Shown here: piece after piece, positions 34,705 through 42,279 of the stretch
How positions within the stretch are numbered: the stretch's first letter is position 1
Layout of the letters: each line of letters opens with the position of its first letter
Source: Streptomyces alboflavus
Lineage (GTDB): Bacteria > Actinomycetota > Actinomycetes > Streptomycetales > Streptomycetaceae
Length of the DNA: 50,070 bases
Reading direction: 5' to 3'
Assembly: GCF_000716675.1 (NCBI RefSeq)
Contig: NZ_JNXT01000062.1
Coordinates: forward strand, 1 to 50,070
The notes under the pieces: generated by a model
The model's database searches: none
Told to the model about the DNA's origin: nothing
Seen by the model: only the letters and a program-made list of their open reading frames with translations
Translations under genes and position numbers: made by a program

Positions 34705-35303
34705 GGCCGCCCCGCCGCCATCCTCCGCTCCTCCCGCCGCTGCGCCCTGCGCCGCAGGAACCGCCGGATCCGGTGCGCGAGGAAGAGCAGCAGCACGAGC
34801 CCCGCGACGAGCAGCACGGCCGCGATGATCGCCGCGGCCTCGGGGTGGAACATCGCGAAGCTGACGATCCCGCCGACCCCGAGGTCCTCGGCGGTGCTCA
34901 GGACGAGGTTGCTGAACGGCTCGGGTGAGGTGTTGACCGCCATCCGCGTCCCGGCCTTCACCGCGTGGCTCGCGAGCGCCGTCGACCCGCCGACCGCGCC
35001 CGCCGCCACGTCCGAGAGGGAACCGCTCTGCCCGGCGAGCAACGCGCCCACGACCGCCCCGGACACCGGCCGGACGACGGTGTGCACGGCGTCCCACACC
35101 GAGTCCACGTAAGGGATCTTGTCGGCGACGGCCTCGCAGGCGAAGAGCACGCCCGCGGTGATGAGGACGCCGGGGCTCTGCAGCGACTCCGGGACCTCGT
35201 CGGACAGGCCCGTGGCCCCGAAGACACCGAGGAGCAGGATCACCGCGTAGGCGTTGATCCCGCTGGCCCAGCCACTGGTGAACACCAGGGGGAGTACGGA
35301 CAC
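34674..35303 (-). CDS. DUF4126 membrane protein
   Basis: A 209-residue protein that begins VSVLPLVFTSGWASGINAYAVILLLGVFG, the DUF4126 signature, with about four to five hydrophobic segments (about residues 3-32, 48-62, 75-95 and 160-185). A basic C-terminus follows (AHRIRRFLRRRAQRREERRMAAG). The function of the family is unknown. I chose GTG 35303 because it starts the conserved domain and follows a TACGAT -10 box by 6 nt; the frame runs 85 codons further up without support. The last codons run into the 21-bp tandem repeat, which has extended or replaced the original C-terminus (PDGSRHPPG). Confidence 0.85.
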   Translation of the reverse strand: MSVLPLVFTSGWASGINAYAVILLLGVFGATGLSDEVPESLQSPGVLITAGVLFACEAVADKIPYVDSVWDAVHTVVRPVSGAVVGALLAGQSGSLSDVAAGAVGGSTALASHAVKAGTRMAVNTSPEPFSNLVLSTAEDLGVGGIVSFAMFHPEAAAIIAAVLLVAGLVLLLFLAHRIRRFLRRRAQRREERRMAAGRPPDGSRHPPG

Positions 35304-35309
35304 GGCGTG

Positions 35310-35315
35310 ATCGTA
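35310..35315 (-). promoter_or_regulatory. TANNNT -10 box at the DUF4126 gene start
   Basis: Minus-strand TACGAT lies 6 nt before GTG 35303; the gap (cacgcc) has no Shine-Dalgarno character. Leaderless candidate. Confidence 0.45.
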
Positions 35316-35584
35316 ACCAGCGGGGCGCGATCCGGCCTGGGCACCGAGCCCCACGTCTGAGTATCTGTACCTAGGCGCGTAGATGAGTACGCGCGCGGAT
35401 GGGACCCGACCTGCGGGGACGGGAGAGTGAGGGCACGGAGAAGGGCGCGGCACCGGAACCGCCGACACGGGGCGGCGGAATCGGGCGGCGCCCTTGGCCG
35501 CTCCTCCCGCCTCGCCCGTGGCGGGAGCGAGGCACGCGGGCGACCGGGGGACGACCACGGGGGTCGCGCGGGGGAATGCGACAA

Positions 35585-35633
35585 GCGCCGGTCCGGCGGG
35601 GCCTGGGACATCCAGGCTCCACCGGACCGGCGC
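35585..35633 (-). terminator. Bipartite hairpin terminator downstream of the TetR gene
   Basis: Outer arms gcgccggtccgg (35585-35596) and its complement (35622-35633) pair perfectly over 12 bp; inner arms gcctgg/ccaggc (35601-35606, 35612-35617, written gcctgg...ccaggc) form a second stem. It lies about 95 bp after the stop of the TetR gene on the minus strand. Confidence 0.8.
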
Positions 35634-35727
35634 CGCGCGACGACTGCGAACGGGTGAACGAGGCCGGTATCGGGGCCGGGACCGGGGCAGCGAACGAGGC
35701 CGGACGAGTCCCGTGACCCGCGGCCGC

Positions 35728-36360
35728 TCACCCGCCGCCGCTCACCCGCCCCTGCAACAGCCGCGACAGCGCCGCGTGCACGTCGTCGAGGGAGCGCTCC
35801 GGCTGGAACGCCTGCCAGTCGAGCGCCGCCACCAGGACCATCCCGACCAGGGCGGCCGCCGTCAGCGGGATGTCGATCTCCTCGCTCAGCTCACCGCTCT
35901 CCACGCCCCCGCGCAGCACGTCCTCGACCACCGCCACGGCCTGCTGGCGCACCACCATGAGCGTGGACTGCCAGGCGCGGTTGGTGCGCCACAGCTCGGC
36001 GACGTACAGCTGCGTGAAGGCCGGATAGCGGTCGATGAAGACGAGGCCCGCGCGGATCATCGCGTCCAGGGCGTCGACCTTGCGGCCGCCCTCCCGGGTG
36101 GCCTCGTCGGCGGCCTGCTTCAGGGACGCGGTGAGCAGGCCCACGCCGTGCCGGAGCAGCTCTTCGAAGAGGACCGATTTGCTGGCGAAGTTGTAGTAGA
36201 CCGTGCCTTTCGCGACGCCCGCCCGCTCGGCGATCTCGTCAACTGTCGTGGCGGAGAAACCCTGTTCCGCGATGAGGGTGACGGCTGCTTCGTAGAGCTT
36301 CTGCCGCGTGGCCTCGCGCCGCGAGCTGCTCGCACTGCTTTCCATGAGCTTGATTTTCAC
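35728..36360 (-). CDS. TetR family regulator of the YhgE/ABC operon
   Basis: A 210-residue TetR regulator. The helix-turn-helix region reads LYEAAVTLIAEQGFSATTVDEIAERAGVAKGTVYYNFASKSVLFEEL (about residues 22-68). The C-terminal half is an all-helical ligand domain (ALDAMIRAGLVFIDRYPAFTQLYVAELWRT). GTG 36360 is preferred because it lies 14 nt after the YhgE stop with GGAA before it; ATG 36345 is an alternative. It is the last gene of a three-gene operon (ATPase, YhgE, TetR) and very probably binds the palindrome at 39337-39364 ahead of the first gene. The inducer is unknown; membrane stress or a lipophilic drug is a guess. Confidence 0.88.
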   Translation of the reverse strand: MKIKLMESSASSSRREATRQKLYEAAVTLIAEQGFSATTVDEIAERAGVAKGTVYYNFASKSVLFEELLRHGVGLLTASLKQAADEATREGGRKVDALDAMIRAGLVFIDRYPAFTQLYVAELWRTNRAWQSTLMVVRQQAVAVVEDVLRGGVESGELSEEIDIPLTAAALVGMVLVAALDWQAFQPERSLDDVHAALSRLLQGRVSGGG

Positions 36361-36374
36361 AGGTTCCGCGGCGT

Positions 36375-38459
36375 TCACAGGCTCAGCTCCGGATGCAGTC
36401 GGTCCAACGTCCACACCTGCTTGCGGCGCGCGGAGACGGCGGTGAGCGCCAGCGCGCCCACGGTGAACGCCACGAGCACCGCGCACGCCGTCCACACCGG
36501 CCCGAGGCCGCCGCCCGTGATGAGCCGCCGCAGCGCGTCGACGACGTGCGTCATCGGCAGGTACGGATGGATCGCGCCGAAGAACGTCGGGCTCGTCTGC
36601 ACCGGGTACGTGCCGCCCGCTGACGTCAACTGGAGCATCAGGAAGGCGAGGACGAGGATGCGTCCGGCCGCTCCGAAGCGCGCGTTCAGCCACTGCACGA
36701 TCGCCGCGAAGCAGCCCGTCACCAGGATCAGGAAGCCGATCGTCCCGGCCGCCCGCTCCATCTGCAGGCCGAGGCGCCAGTGCAGGACCGACATCAGCGC
36801 CGCCACTTGCAGCGTGCCGAGCGCGGCCACGGGGAGCCAGCCCGCGAGCGCGATGCGCCAGGCGGGGGCGCCCGCGGCGAGGGCGCGCCGGTTGAGCGGC
36901 TGGATCAGCATGTAGGCCACCATCGCGCCGACCCACAGGGACAGCGGGATGAAGTACGGGGCGAAGCCCGTGCCGTAGTTGGGCGCCTTGTGCAGCGACT
37001 GCGAGGCGAGCTGCACGGGGTCGGCCATGACGTCCGTGCGGCGGTCGCGGTCCTGCTTGTCGTAGTCGGGGATCTTCTTGACGCCGTCGTGCAGTCCGCC
37101 CGCCAGCTCCTGGGAGCCGTCGGCCAGCTTGAACATGCCGCCGTCGAGGTCGGTCGCACCCGTCTTCAGCTTGCCGACGCCCGTGTCCAGGTCCGCGGCA
37201 CCGGTCTTGGCCGTGCCGAGGCCCGTGTGCAGCTTCTTGGCGCCCTTGGCGACGTCTGAGGCGCCCGTGTTGAGCGCGTTGACGTCCCGGACGGTCTTCT
37301 CCAGGTTCTCGTCCAGGTGCGGGGCGCGGTCGGCGAGGCCCTGGGCCTTCTTCTGGAGGGTGGCGAGGTTCGTGTCGAGGGTCTTCAGGTCGCCGTTCTG
37401 GTCCTTGACGAGCGTGTCGACGTCTCCGGCGACGGTCGAGACGTCGGCCGCGACCTCCTTGGCCTTCTTCAGCTTCGGGCACAGGTCGGGGGCGTCGGCG
37501 GCCTGCTGACACTGCTCTTCGTAGAGGCCGTTCAGCGCGGCCGACGCCTTCTTGGCCTCGGTCGCCGTCCCCGGGGCCTTCTCGACGAGGGACTTCAGGT
37601 TGTGCCGCACCGCGCGGGAGGAGTCGGCGACGAGCTGGGCACTGTCGCCGAGCACCTTGCCGTTGTCCTTCAGGTACGGCCGCACCTTGGCGGCGTCGCC
37701 GTTGACGCGGTCGGCCAGCTTCTGCGTGCCGTCCGCGACCTTGCGCGAGCCGTCCTCCAGGTCGCCCGCGCCGGTGTGCAGCTTCCGCACGCCCGAGGCG
37801 AGGTCCCCGCTGCCGGTCTTGGCGTTCTTCAGGCCGTCGACGAGGTCCTTGGAGCCCTTCTTCGCCTTGCCGATGCCGCCTTCGAGCTTGTCGGCGCCCT
37901 TGGCGGCCTCCCGCGTCTTGCCGTGGATGTCGGAGAACGAGATGAAGATCTTGTCCAGCATGTTCCGCGACGCCTTCGTGGAGGCGGCCGTGCGCACCTC
38001 GGAGAAGACCGTCCGCGAGATCTGCCCGACGATGTAGTTGTTGGCGTCGTTCGTACGGACCTTCAGGGCACCCGTCTCCGGAGCGTCACCGGAACTGGAC
38101 CCCACCCGCTCGCTGAAGTCCGACGGCATCGTCAGGGACAGGTAGTACGTGCCGTCCTCGACGCCGTCGCGGGCCTCGGCGGCGCTCACCTCGTGCCAGT
38201 CGAAGGTCTTGCTGTCGAGCAGCCGCTCGGCGATGCCGTCGCCCGCCGTGAGCTTCTTGCCGTCGACGGTGGCGCCCTTGTCGTCGTTCACGAGGGCCAC
38301 GGGGATCTTGTCCAGACGGCCGTACGGGTCCCAGAAGGACCACAGGTACAGCGCGCCGTACAGCAGGGGCAGCAGCAGGAGCGCCACGAGGGCCGCGCGG
38401 GGCAGCCTGCCCCTGCCGAAGCGCTTGAGCTCAAGCGCGGCGAGCTTCGGCGACCGCAT
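36375..38459 (-). CDS. YhgE/Pip family membrane protein
   Basis: A 694-residue protein. One transmembrane helix near the N-terminus (about residues 20-42, LVALLLLPLLYGALYLWSF) is followed by a large extracytoplasmic domain and a C-terminal cluster of about five helices similar to ABC-2 permeases (residues 470-680). The external domain contains two sets of seven-residue repeats (KLHTGAGDLEDGSRKVADGT and TGLGTAKTGAADLDTGVGK types), expected to form long coiled or stacked helices, as in YhgE, phage infection protein Pip and EsaA. ATG 38459 has AAGGAG and overlaps the upstream ATPase gene by 29 bp. Role unknown; transport of a protein or lipid is likely from the fold. Confidence 0.9.
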   Translation of the reverse strand: MRSPKLAALELKRFGRGRLPRAALVALLLLPLLYGALYLWSFWDPYGRLDKIPVALVNDDKGATVDGKKLTAGDGIAERLLDSKTFDWHEVSAAEARDGVEDGTYYLSLTMPSDFSERVGSSSGDAPETGALKVRTNDANNYIVGQISRTVFSEVRTAASTKASRNMLDKIFISFSDIHGKTREAAKGADKLEGGIGKAKKGSKDLVDGLKNAKTGSGDLASGVRKLHTGAGDLEDGSRKVADGTQKLADRVNGDAAKVRPYLKDNGKVLGDSAQLVADSSRAVRHNLKSLVEKAPGTATEAKKASAALNGLYEEQCQQAADAPDLCPKLKKAKEVAADVSTVAGDVDTLVKDQNGDLKTLDTNLATLQKKAQGLADRAPHLDENLEKTVRDVNALNTGASDVAKGAKKLHTGLGTAKTGAADLDTGVGKLKTGATDLDGGMFKLADGSQELAGGLHDGVKKIPDYDKQDRDRRTDVMADPVQLASQSLHKAPNYGTGFAPYFIPLSLWVGAMVAYMLIQPLNRRALAAGAPAWRIALAGWLPVAALGTLQVAALMSVLHWRLGLQMERAAGTIGFLILVTGCFAAIVQWLNARFGAAGRILVLAFLMLQLTSAGGTYPVQTSPTFFGAIHPYLPMTHVVDALRRLITGGGLGPVWTACAVLVAFTVGALALTAVSARRKQVWTLDRLHPELSL

Positions 38460-39294
38460 CGGCCGTCTCCTTGTCGTCGTCGGTGTCGTCGTCGGTGTCG
38501 TGGTCGTCGCTGTGGTCGGCCGCATCGGCCGCATCGGTCGCATCGGTCGCAGCGCGCGCGTCGCCCGTGTCGGCCGTTTCGCGTACGTCGGCCTCCGCGC
38601 GCGGGGCGGTCGATACGACGACCGTGTCCTCGGGGGCCTCGCTGCACACGGCCACCACGGTCGTCCCGTTCGCGGCGATGGACCGCAGCAGGTCCCAGGC
38701 GGCCTCACGTTCGGCGTCCGAGAGCTTCAGGTCGGTGTCGTCGACGCCGAGCAGCCGGGGCCGCGCGATCAGGGCGAGCGCCACGGAGAGCCGCAGCGCC
38801 TCGAGCCGCTCCAGGTCGCGCACGGCGGTGCGGGAGCCCTTGGGCAGCGCCTCGACGTCGAGTCCCGCCGCCCGCAGCGCGGTGTCGATCCGCAGCCGGG
38901 ATTCGGTCGCCCGCTCCTTGCGGGGCCGCAGCAGGCCGCGCAGGGAGCCCTCGAACCGCCGCTCCAGGAAGGCCCGCTCGCGCAGGTGCTCGGCCACGGT
39001 CAGGGCCGGGTCGAGGTCGGTCACGCCGGGGACGGGGCCGAGCCCGCTGATCCGGCGCACGGCGGCTAGCTGCTTGGGCAGCCGGTGGCGGGCGACGGTC
39101 GCCGTGCCCTCGGTGGACCGCATCCGTCCGGTGAGGGCGAGCAGCAGACAGGTTCGGCCGGAGCCGGAAGGGCCCTCGACCGCGATGAGCGACCCGGGCC
39201 CGGCCGTGATCCCGATGCCGCGGAACGCCCAGCCCCGCGGCCCCTTGAGCCCGAAGTCCACCGCGCTGACGGCGGCGCCGTGCGGACCGTCCAC
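38431..39294 (-). CDS. Degenerate ABC-type ATP-binding protein
   Basis: A 287-residue protein that aligns with ABC transporter ATPases but has lost their catalytic residues. The Walker A is GPSGSGRT (41-48, Lys47 changed to Arg), the Q-loop position lacks Gln (LGPVPGVTDLDPALTVAEHL), the LSGGQ signature is replaced by LERLE (161-165), Walker B reads LLGVDDTD (181-188, the catalytic Glu is Asp), and the H-loop His is absent (VVAVCSEAPED). The last 50 residues are Asp/Ala/Thr-rich. GTG 39294 has GGGGGG upstream. It heads an operon with YhgE and TetR genes. It may bind nucleotide without efficient hydrolysis and act as a regulatory partner of YhgE. Confidence 0.85.
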   Translation of the reverse strand: MDGPHGAAVSAVDFGLKGPRGWAFRGIGITAGPGSLIAVEGPSGSGRTCLLLALTGRMRSTEGTATVARHRLPKQLAAVRRISGLGPVPGVTDLDPALTVAEHLRERAFLERRFEGSLRGLLRPRKERATESRLRIDTALRAAGLDVEALPKGSRTAVRDLERLEALRLSVALALIARPRLLGVDDTDLKLSDAEREAAWDLLRSIAANGTTVVAVCSEAPEDTVVVSTAPRAEADVRETADTGDARAATDATDAADAADHSDDHDTDDDTDDDKETADAVAEARRA

Positions 39295-39336
39295 GGTCCC
39301 CCCTCGTCCGATTGCCTGGGGCCCGGCGGGCCCGAG

Positions 39337-39364
39337 TTTTTGAACTGACCAGTCAGTGCAAAAA
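39337..39364. promoter_or_regulatory. Probable TetR operator
   Basis: The minus strand reads ttttgc-ACTGAC-tg-GTCAGT-tcaaaa: arms ACTGAC/GTCAGT around a 2-bp centre, with A/T-rich flanks that also pair except for one base. The form is typical for TetR operators. It lies between the divergent ATPase operon (42 bp) and the HEPN gene (117 bp). Confidence 0.8.
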
Positions 39365-39480
39365 CTATCCCGAACCTTCGATCGAGGCAAAAGTGCAGGT
39401 CAGGGCGGATTGTCAGTGGCGTACCCCACGATGGGCACATACGGCCACTGCGCCGTCACACAGACGACAGGAGGTTCGTC

Positions 39481-40008
39481 ATGGCCAGTTCTCACGCCGC
39501 AGCCGCACGCCGGCGCCGCGCCCTCGGCCCTGCCCCCTCACTGACCGGTCCCGCGAGCGACGTCCACCCGGTGCTCCGCCGTGCCTCGGCCCCACCGGCC
39601 GCCCTCGAACTGCTCGCCCAGGCCCGCGCCGGACTCGACGAGGCGGCCCACCTGGACACGTCGAACGAGCGCTACGCCACCGCCCACCTCGCCGCCCTGC
39701 GCACCGCGGCCGCGGTCCTCGCCGCCCGCGGCCGCCCCGAGCTCAACCCACGCCGCAGGCAGCGCATCCGGAGCGCCTGGGAAGTGCTCCCCGAGATAGC
39801 ACCCGAACTGACCGAGTGGAGCGCCCTGTTCGCCTCCGGCGCCGCCCGCAGGGCCCGCGCCGAGGCCGGCATCGAGGGCGCCGCGACCATCCGCGACGCC
39901 GACGACCTGCTGCGGGACGTGGCCATGTTCCTGCGCTTGGTCGAGCGCATGCTCGTCCTCCAGCCCGTGCTGCCCCAGCCGAGAAGGGAGGCGCCGGACG
40001 GCGACTGA
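39481..40008 (+). CDS. SAV_6107-type HEPN-domain protein
   Basis: A 175-residue helical protein resembling the SAV_6107 family of HEPN-domain proteins. The region LELLAQARAGLDEAAHLDTS...ERYATAHLAALRTAAAVLA carries Arg64-x4-His69, the Rx4-6H motif used by RNase-type HEPN proteins for metal-independent RNA cleavage. The rest is helical (RIRSAWEVLPEIAPELTEW, DADDLLRDVAMFLRLVERML). The first 30 residues are a basic, Ala-rich arm. ATG 39481 has AGGAGG about 7 nt upstream. No nucleotidyltransferase or other antitoxin partner is next to it. It may share the TetR operator with the divergent ABC/YhgE operon. RNase activity is inference from the motif alone. Confidence 0.82.
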   Translation: MASSHAAAARRRRALGPAPSLTGPASDVHPVLRRASAPPAALELLAQARAGLDEAAHLDTSNERYATAHLAALRTAAAVLAARGRPELNPRRRQRIRSAWEVLPEIAPELTEWSALFASGAARRARAEAGIEGAATIRDADDLLRDVAMFLRLVERMLVLQPVLPQPRREAPDGD

Positions 40009-40073
40009 GCGGAGCGTGCCGGAGGCCGCAGCGGAGGAGGGCCCGGTGCCGCAAGCGAGGGGCGGGGCGAGGG

Positions 40074-40118
40074 CGAAGCGGAGGGGAGCCAGGGGGACGG
40101 GGCCGAAGCGGAGGGGAG
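40074..40118 (+). repeat. 15-bp direct repeat
   Basis: cgaagcggaggggag at 40074-40088 and again at 40104-40118, period 30 bp. Confidence 0.8.
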
Positions 40119-40229
40119 GAGTGAGGTCGCCGCCGACGGGCGGGCGAAGCCGAGGCGAAAGCTGTAGCTGAAGCCAGAAGCGAGAACACCGCCGAAGCCG
40201 GGGGACGAAGCCGGCGCCGGACACGCCCC

Positions 40230-40265
40230 GACCCGCGCTGACCCGCTCTGACCCGCGCCGACCGA
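40230..40265 (+). repeat. 10-bp tandem repeat
   Basis: Three and a half copies of gacccgcgct with single-base changes. Confidence 0.75.
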
Positions 40266-40372
40266 CCGGTGGGACGGATGACGGGGCACGGCCGCGAAGG
40301 CAATAGGGTGGAGGCGCCCGCACCCGAACAGCCCGCCGTCCCAGGCGGAGCCGCGCCGAGGAGTCAACTGCC

Positions 40373-41233
40373 GTGTCGGACCCGATGCGCCCGCCCGTCT
40401 CCCCCCGCCCCACGCACGCGGCGTCGACGCGCTCCGACCCCCCTCGTCCGGGCGCCTCGCTGCGCACCGCCGTGGTCTGGGACGTCCTCAAGGACGCCCT
40501 CGACCGCCGGATCAAGGCCACCGGCCAGGAGCCGGACGCCGCACCCGCCCTCGACGTGCTCGACACCGGCGGCGGCAGCGGCAACTTCGCCGTGCCCGTC
40601 GCCCGCCTCGGCCACCGCGTCACCGTCGTCGACCCCAGCCCGAACGCCCTGTTCGCCCTCGAGCGCCGCGCCGCCGAGGCCGGTGTCGCCGACCGCGTGC
40701 GCGGTGTGCAGGGCGATGTGCACGGCCTCTTCGACGTCGTCGAGCGCGGCGGGTACGACGCCGTGCTCTGCCACGGCGTTCTGGAGTACGTGGACGACCC
40801 GGCCGAAGGCGTGCGCAACGCGGTCAGCGCCCTGCGCCCCGGTGGCGTGCTCAGCCTGCTCGCGGCGGGCGTCGGCGGCGCCGTGCTCGCCCGCGCGCTC
40901 GCAGGACACTTCAGCGAGGCCCGCCGGGCCCTCGACGACCCGGCCGGGCGCTGGGGCGAGGGCGACCCGGTGCCGCGCCGCTTCACCGCCGACCAGCTCA
41001 CCGAGCTGGTCGAGGGCGCGGGCCTGAGCGTCGGCGCCGTGCACGGCGTGCGCGTCTTCGCCGACCTGGTCCCCGGCGTCCTCGTGGACACCGAGCCCGG
41101 CGCTCTGGAGGCGCTGCTGAAGCTGGAGGCCGCCGCCGCCGAACTGTCCGCCTTCCACTCCGTGGCCACCCAGCTGCACGTGCTGGGTGAGATCCAGGGG
41201 GCGGCAGCGGACACCGGGGCCGACGAGGCCTGA
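40373..41233 (+). CDS. Class I SAM-dependent methyltransferase
   Basis: A 286-residue Rossmann-fold methyltransferase. Motif I is LDVLDTGGGSGNFAVPVARLG (about residues 60-80), followed by VTVVDPSPNALF (acidic residue for the ribose), DAVLCHGVLEYVDDPAEG (motif II region, about 125) and LRPGGVLSLLAAG (about 152). The pattern resembles tRNA carboxymethyluridine methyltransferase CmoM and related small-molecule methyltransferases, so the substrate is open. GTG 40373 has GAGGAG about 11 nt upstream. The first 32 residues are Pro/Ser-rich. No membrane segment is seen. Confidence 0.85.
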   Translation: MSDPMRPPVSPRPTHAASTRSDPPRPGASLRTAVVWDVLKDALDRRIKATGQEPDAAPALDVLDTGGGSGNFAVPVARLGHRVTVVDPSPNALFALERRAAEAGVADRVRGVQGDVHGLFDVVERGGYDAVLCHGVLEYVDDPAEGVRNAVSALRPGGVLSLLAAGVGGAVLARALAGHFSEARRALDDPAGRWGEGDPVPRRFTADQLTELVEGAGLSVGAVHGVRVFADLVPGVLVDTEPGALEALLKLEAAAAELSAFHSVATQLHVLGEIQGAAADTGADEA

Positions 41234-41534
41234 GCGCCGACCGGCGCGTGGGGCCCCTGTGGCAGCTGGGATCGGCTCGCTGATCAGCGACGCAGCCGCA
41301 CATGGAGTACGCCACAGGCCCCCCGAACGGGCTACGGGCGCCGTATGATCGAGGGACACCGTCCGGCATGACGGACCGGCCGCTGGGGAATGCAGGCTTC
41401 AGCGGGCCGGAGCGACCTGGCGGTCCGGTTTGGCGAAGTTGGCGCAGAGGGGCGGGTTTCACGGGGGCGATTCCCTGCCTATCCTGAAGGGGACCCCCCG
41501 GTCGCCCCGGCGACTGCACGATGAGGAGGACTCC
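41234..41534. other. 301-bp region upstream of the DUF3040 gene
   Basis: Two -10-like hexamers are visible, TATGAT at 41344-41349 and TATCCT at 41480-41485, neither with a good -35. The leader would be about 180 nt or 45 nt respectively. No gene is supported. Confidence 0.45.
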
Positions 41535-41957
41535 GTGCCGCTCTCGGAGCACGAGCAGCGCATGCTCGAGCAGATGGAGCGAGCGCTGTACGCCGAAGAT
41601 CCCAAGTTCGCGACAGCGCTTGAGGGAAGCGGGCTGCGTACGTACACCCGGAAGCGGGTCTACCAAGCGGTCGCGGGCTTCCTGGTGGGCATTGCCCTTC
41701 TCATGGCCGGAATGGTCGCCCAGCTGATCTGGGTGAGCGTAGTGGGCTTCCTCGTCATGCTGGGGTGTGCGGTGCTCGCCGTCACTGGTTGGCGCAAAGC
41801 GCCCAAGCCTGGCGAGCAGGCACCCGGAGCAGCGGCGGCCGCGGGCCCCGGTGCGCCACCCGGCCGTCGACAGCAGTCCCGGCAGCGCCGCTCCATGATG
41901 GACCGCATCGAACAGCGCTGGCAGCGCCGCAGGGACGAGCAGCAGGGCGGCCAGTAG
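41535..41957 (+). CDS. DUF3040 membrane protein
   Basis: A 140-residue protein. The N-terminus VPLSEHEQRMLEQMERALYAEDPKFA is the DUF3040 signature. Two transmembrane helices follow (about residues 45-65 and 68-85: AVAGFLVGIALLMAGMVAQL and IWVSVVGFLVMLGCAVLAV), and then a basic, Gln/Arg-rich cytoplasmic tail (RRQQSRQRRSMMDRIEQRWQ). GTG 41535 has AGGAGGA at the right distance; an upstream reading lacks family sequence. The function is unknown; the family is confined to Actinobacteria and often lies near the dcw cluster, as here. Confidence 0.88.
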   Translation: MPLSEHEQRMLEQMERALYAEDPKFATALEGSGLRTYTRKRVYQAVAGFLVGIALLMAGMVAQLIWVSVVGFLVMLGCAVLAVTGWRKAPKPGEQAPGAAAAAGPGAPPGRRQQSRQRRSMMDRIEQRWQRRRDEQQGGQ

Positions 41958-42040
41958 CCCGTCCGGCCGCGCCCCGTCGGCGTACACCCGCGCGGACGCA
42001 CAGCGCCCCGCCGAAAGGCGTCCACGCGCCGACCTCCTCG

Positions 42041-42092
42041 ACATACGTGTGGGGGGTGACCGAAACGCATCGGTCACCCCCCACACGTATGT
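42041..42092. terminator. Bidirectional terminator hairpin
   Basis: Arms 42041-42063 and 42070-42092 are perfect 23-bp inverted repeats with a 6-nt loop aacgca. It serves the DUF3040 gene (84 bp after its stop) and possibly the transglutaminase gene from the other side. Confidence 0.88.
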
Positions 42093-42123
42093 CCGCGCCC
42101 GTCCGGCAGGCTGCCCCCGTCGT

Positions 42124-42161
42124 CACCCCACCACGTCGCCGCAGCACCCCACCACGTCGCC
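42124..42161 (+). repeat. 17-bp direct repeat
   Basis: caccccaccacgtcgcc at 42124-42140 and 42145-42161. Confidence 0.8.
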
Positions 42162-42176
42162 ACCGGCACCCCACAT

Positions 42177-42211
42177 GAAGCAGCGCCCGGCCGTGGACCG
42201 GGCGCCGCTTC
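42177..42211 (-). terminator. Hairpin downstream of the transglutaminase gene
   Basis: gaagcagcgcccgg and ccgggcgccgcttc pair over 14 bp with one A-C mismatch and a 7-nt loop, 69 bp after the transglutaminase stop on the minus strand. Confidence 0.7.
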
Positions 42212-42279
42212 ACCTGCTCAGTTGCTCAGCTGCTCGCACAAGCCGGGAGCCGGACATTTCCGCCCCCCGGCCGGAGGCC

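Larger units (their letters stand above)
35304..35727. other. 424-bp region between the DUF4126 and TetR genes
   Basis: No gene is supported. The part near 35585-35633 is a strong hairpin that terminates the TetR operon. The part near 35304-35320 is the DUF4126 promoter. The string tacctaggcgcgtagatgagtacgc (35368-35392) contains a rare CTAG site. The rest shows nothing recognisable. Confidence 0.5.
40009..40372. other. 364-bp low-complexity region between the HEPN and methyltransferase genes
   Basis: No gene is supported. The first 200 bp are purine-rich on the plus strand with repeated cgaagcggaggggag and gaagcc motifs; a decamer gacccgcgct repeats near 40230. The last 30 bp include the Shine-Dalgarno sequence gaggag of the methyltransferase. 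Confidence 0.5.
41958..42279. other. Convergent intergenic region with two hairpins and a direct repeat
   Basis: A 322-bp region between the DUF3040 and transglutaminase genes. It holds the 23-bp hairpin at 42041-42092, a 17-bp direct repeat at 42124-42161 and a 14-bp hairpin at 42177-42211. No gene is supported. Confidence 0.6.

Noticed and set aside
34591..35097. A 168-codon minus-strand frame through the 21-bp repeats
   Set aside because: It reads the repeat as GLVPAPT units but is out of frame with the DUF4126 gene it overlaps, and its upper part is an Arg/Gly-rich shadow.
38460..38640. Short repeats of gtcgtcggt/gcatcggtc type that look like a microsatellite
   Set aside because: They encode the Asp/Ala-rich C-terminus of the ATP-binding protein; a codon-bias and low-complexity effect rather than a separate element.
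37317..39050. A 577-codon plus-strand frame across the YhgE and ATPase genes
   Set aside because: Antisense shadow; the minus-strand proteins show family motifs, ribosome binding sites and operon structure.
42041..42211. Could the two hairpins and the 17-bp repeat be a CRISPR remnant or an attachment site?
   Set aside because: The repeats have a 4-bp spacer, the hairpins are unrelated to them, there is no integrase or cas gene, and their place between convergent genes suits terminators.
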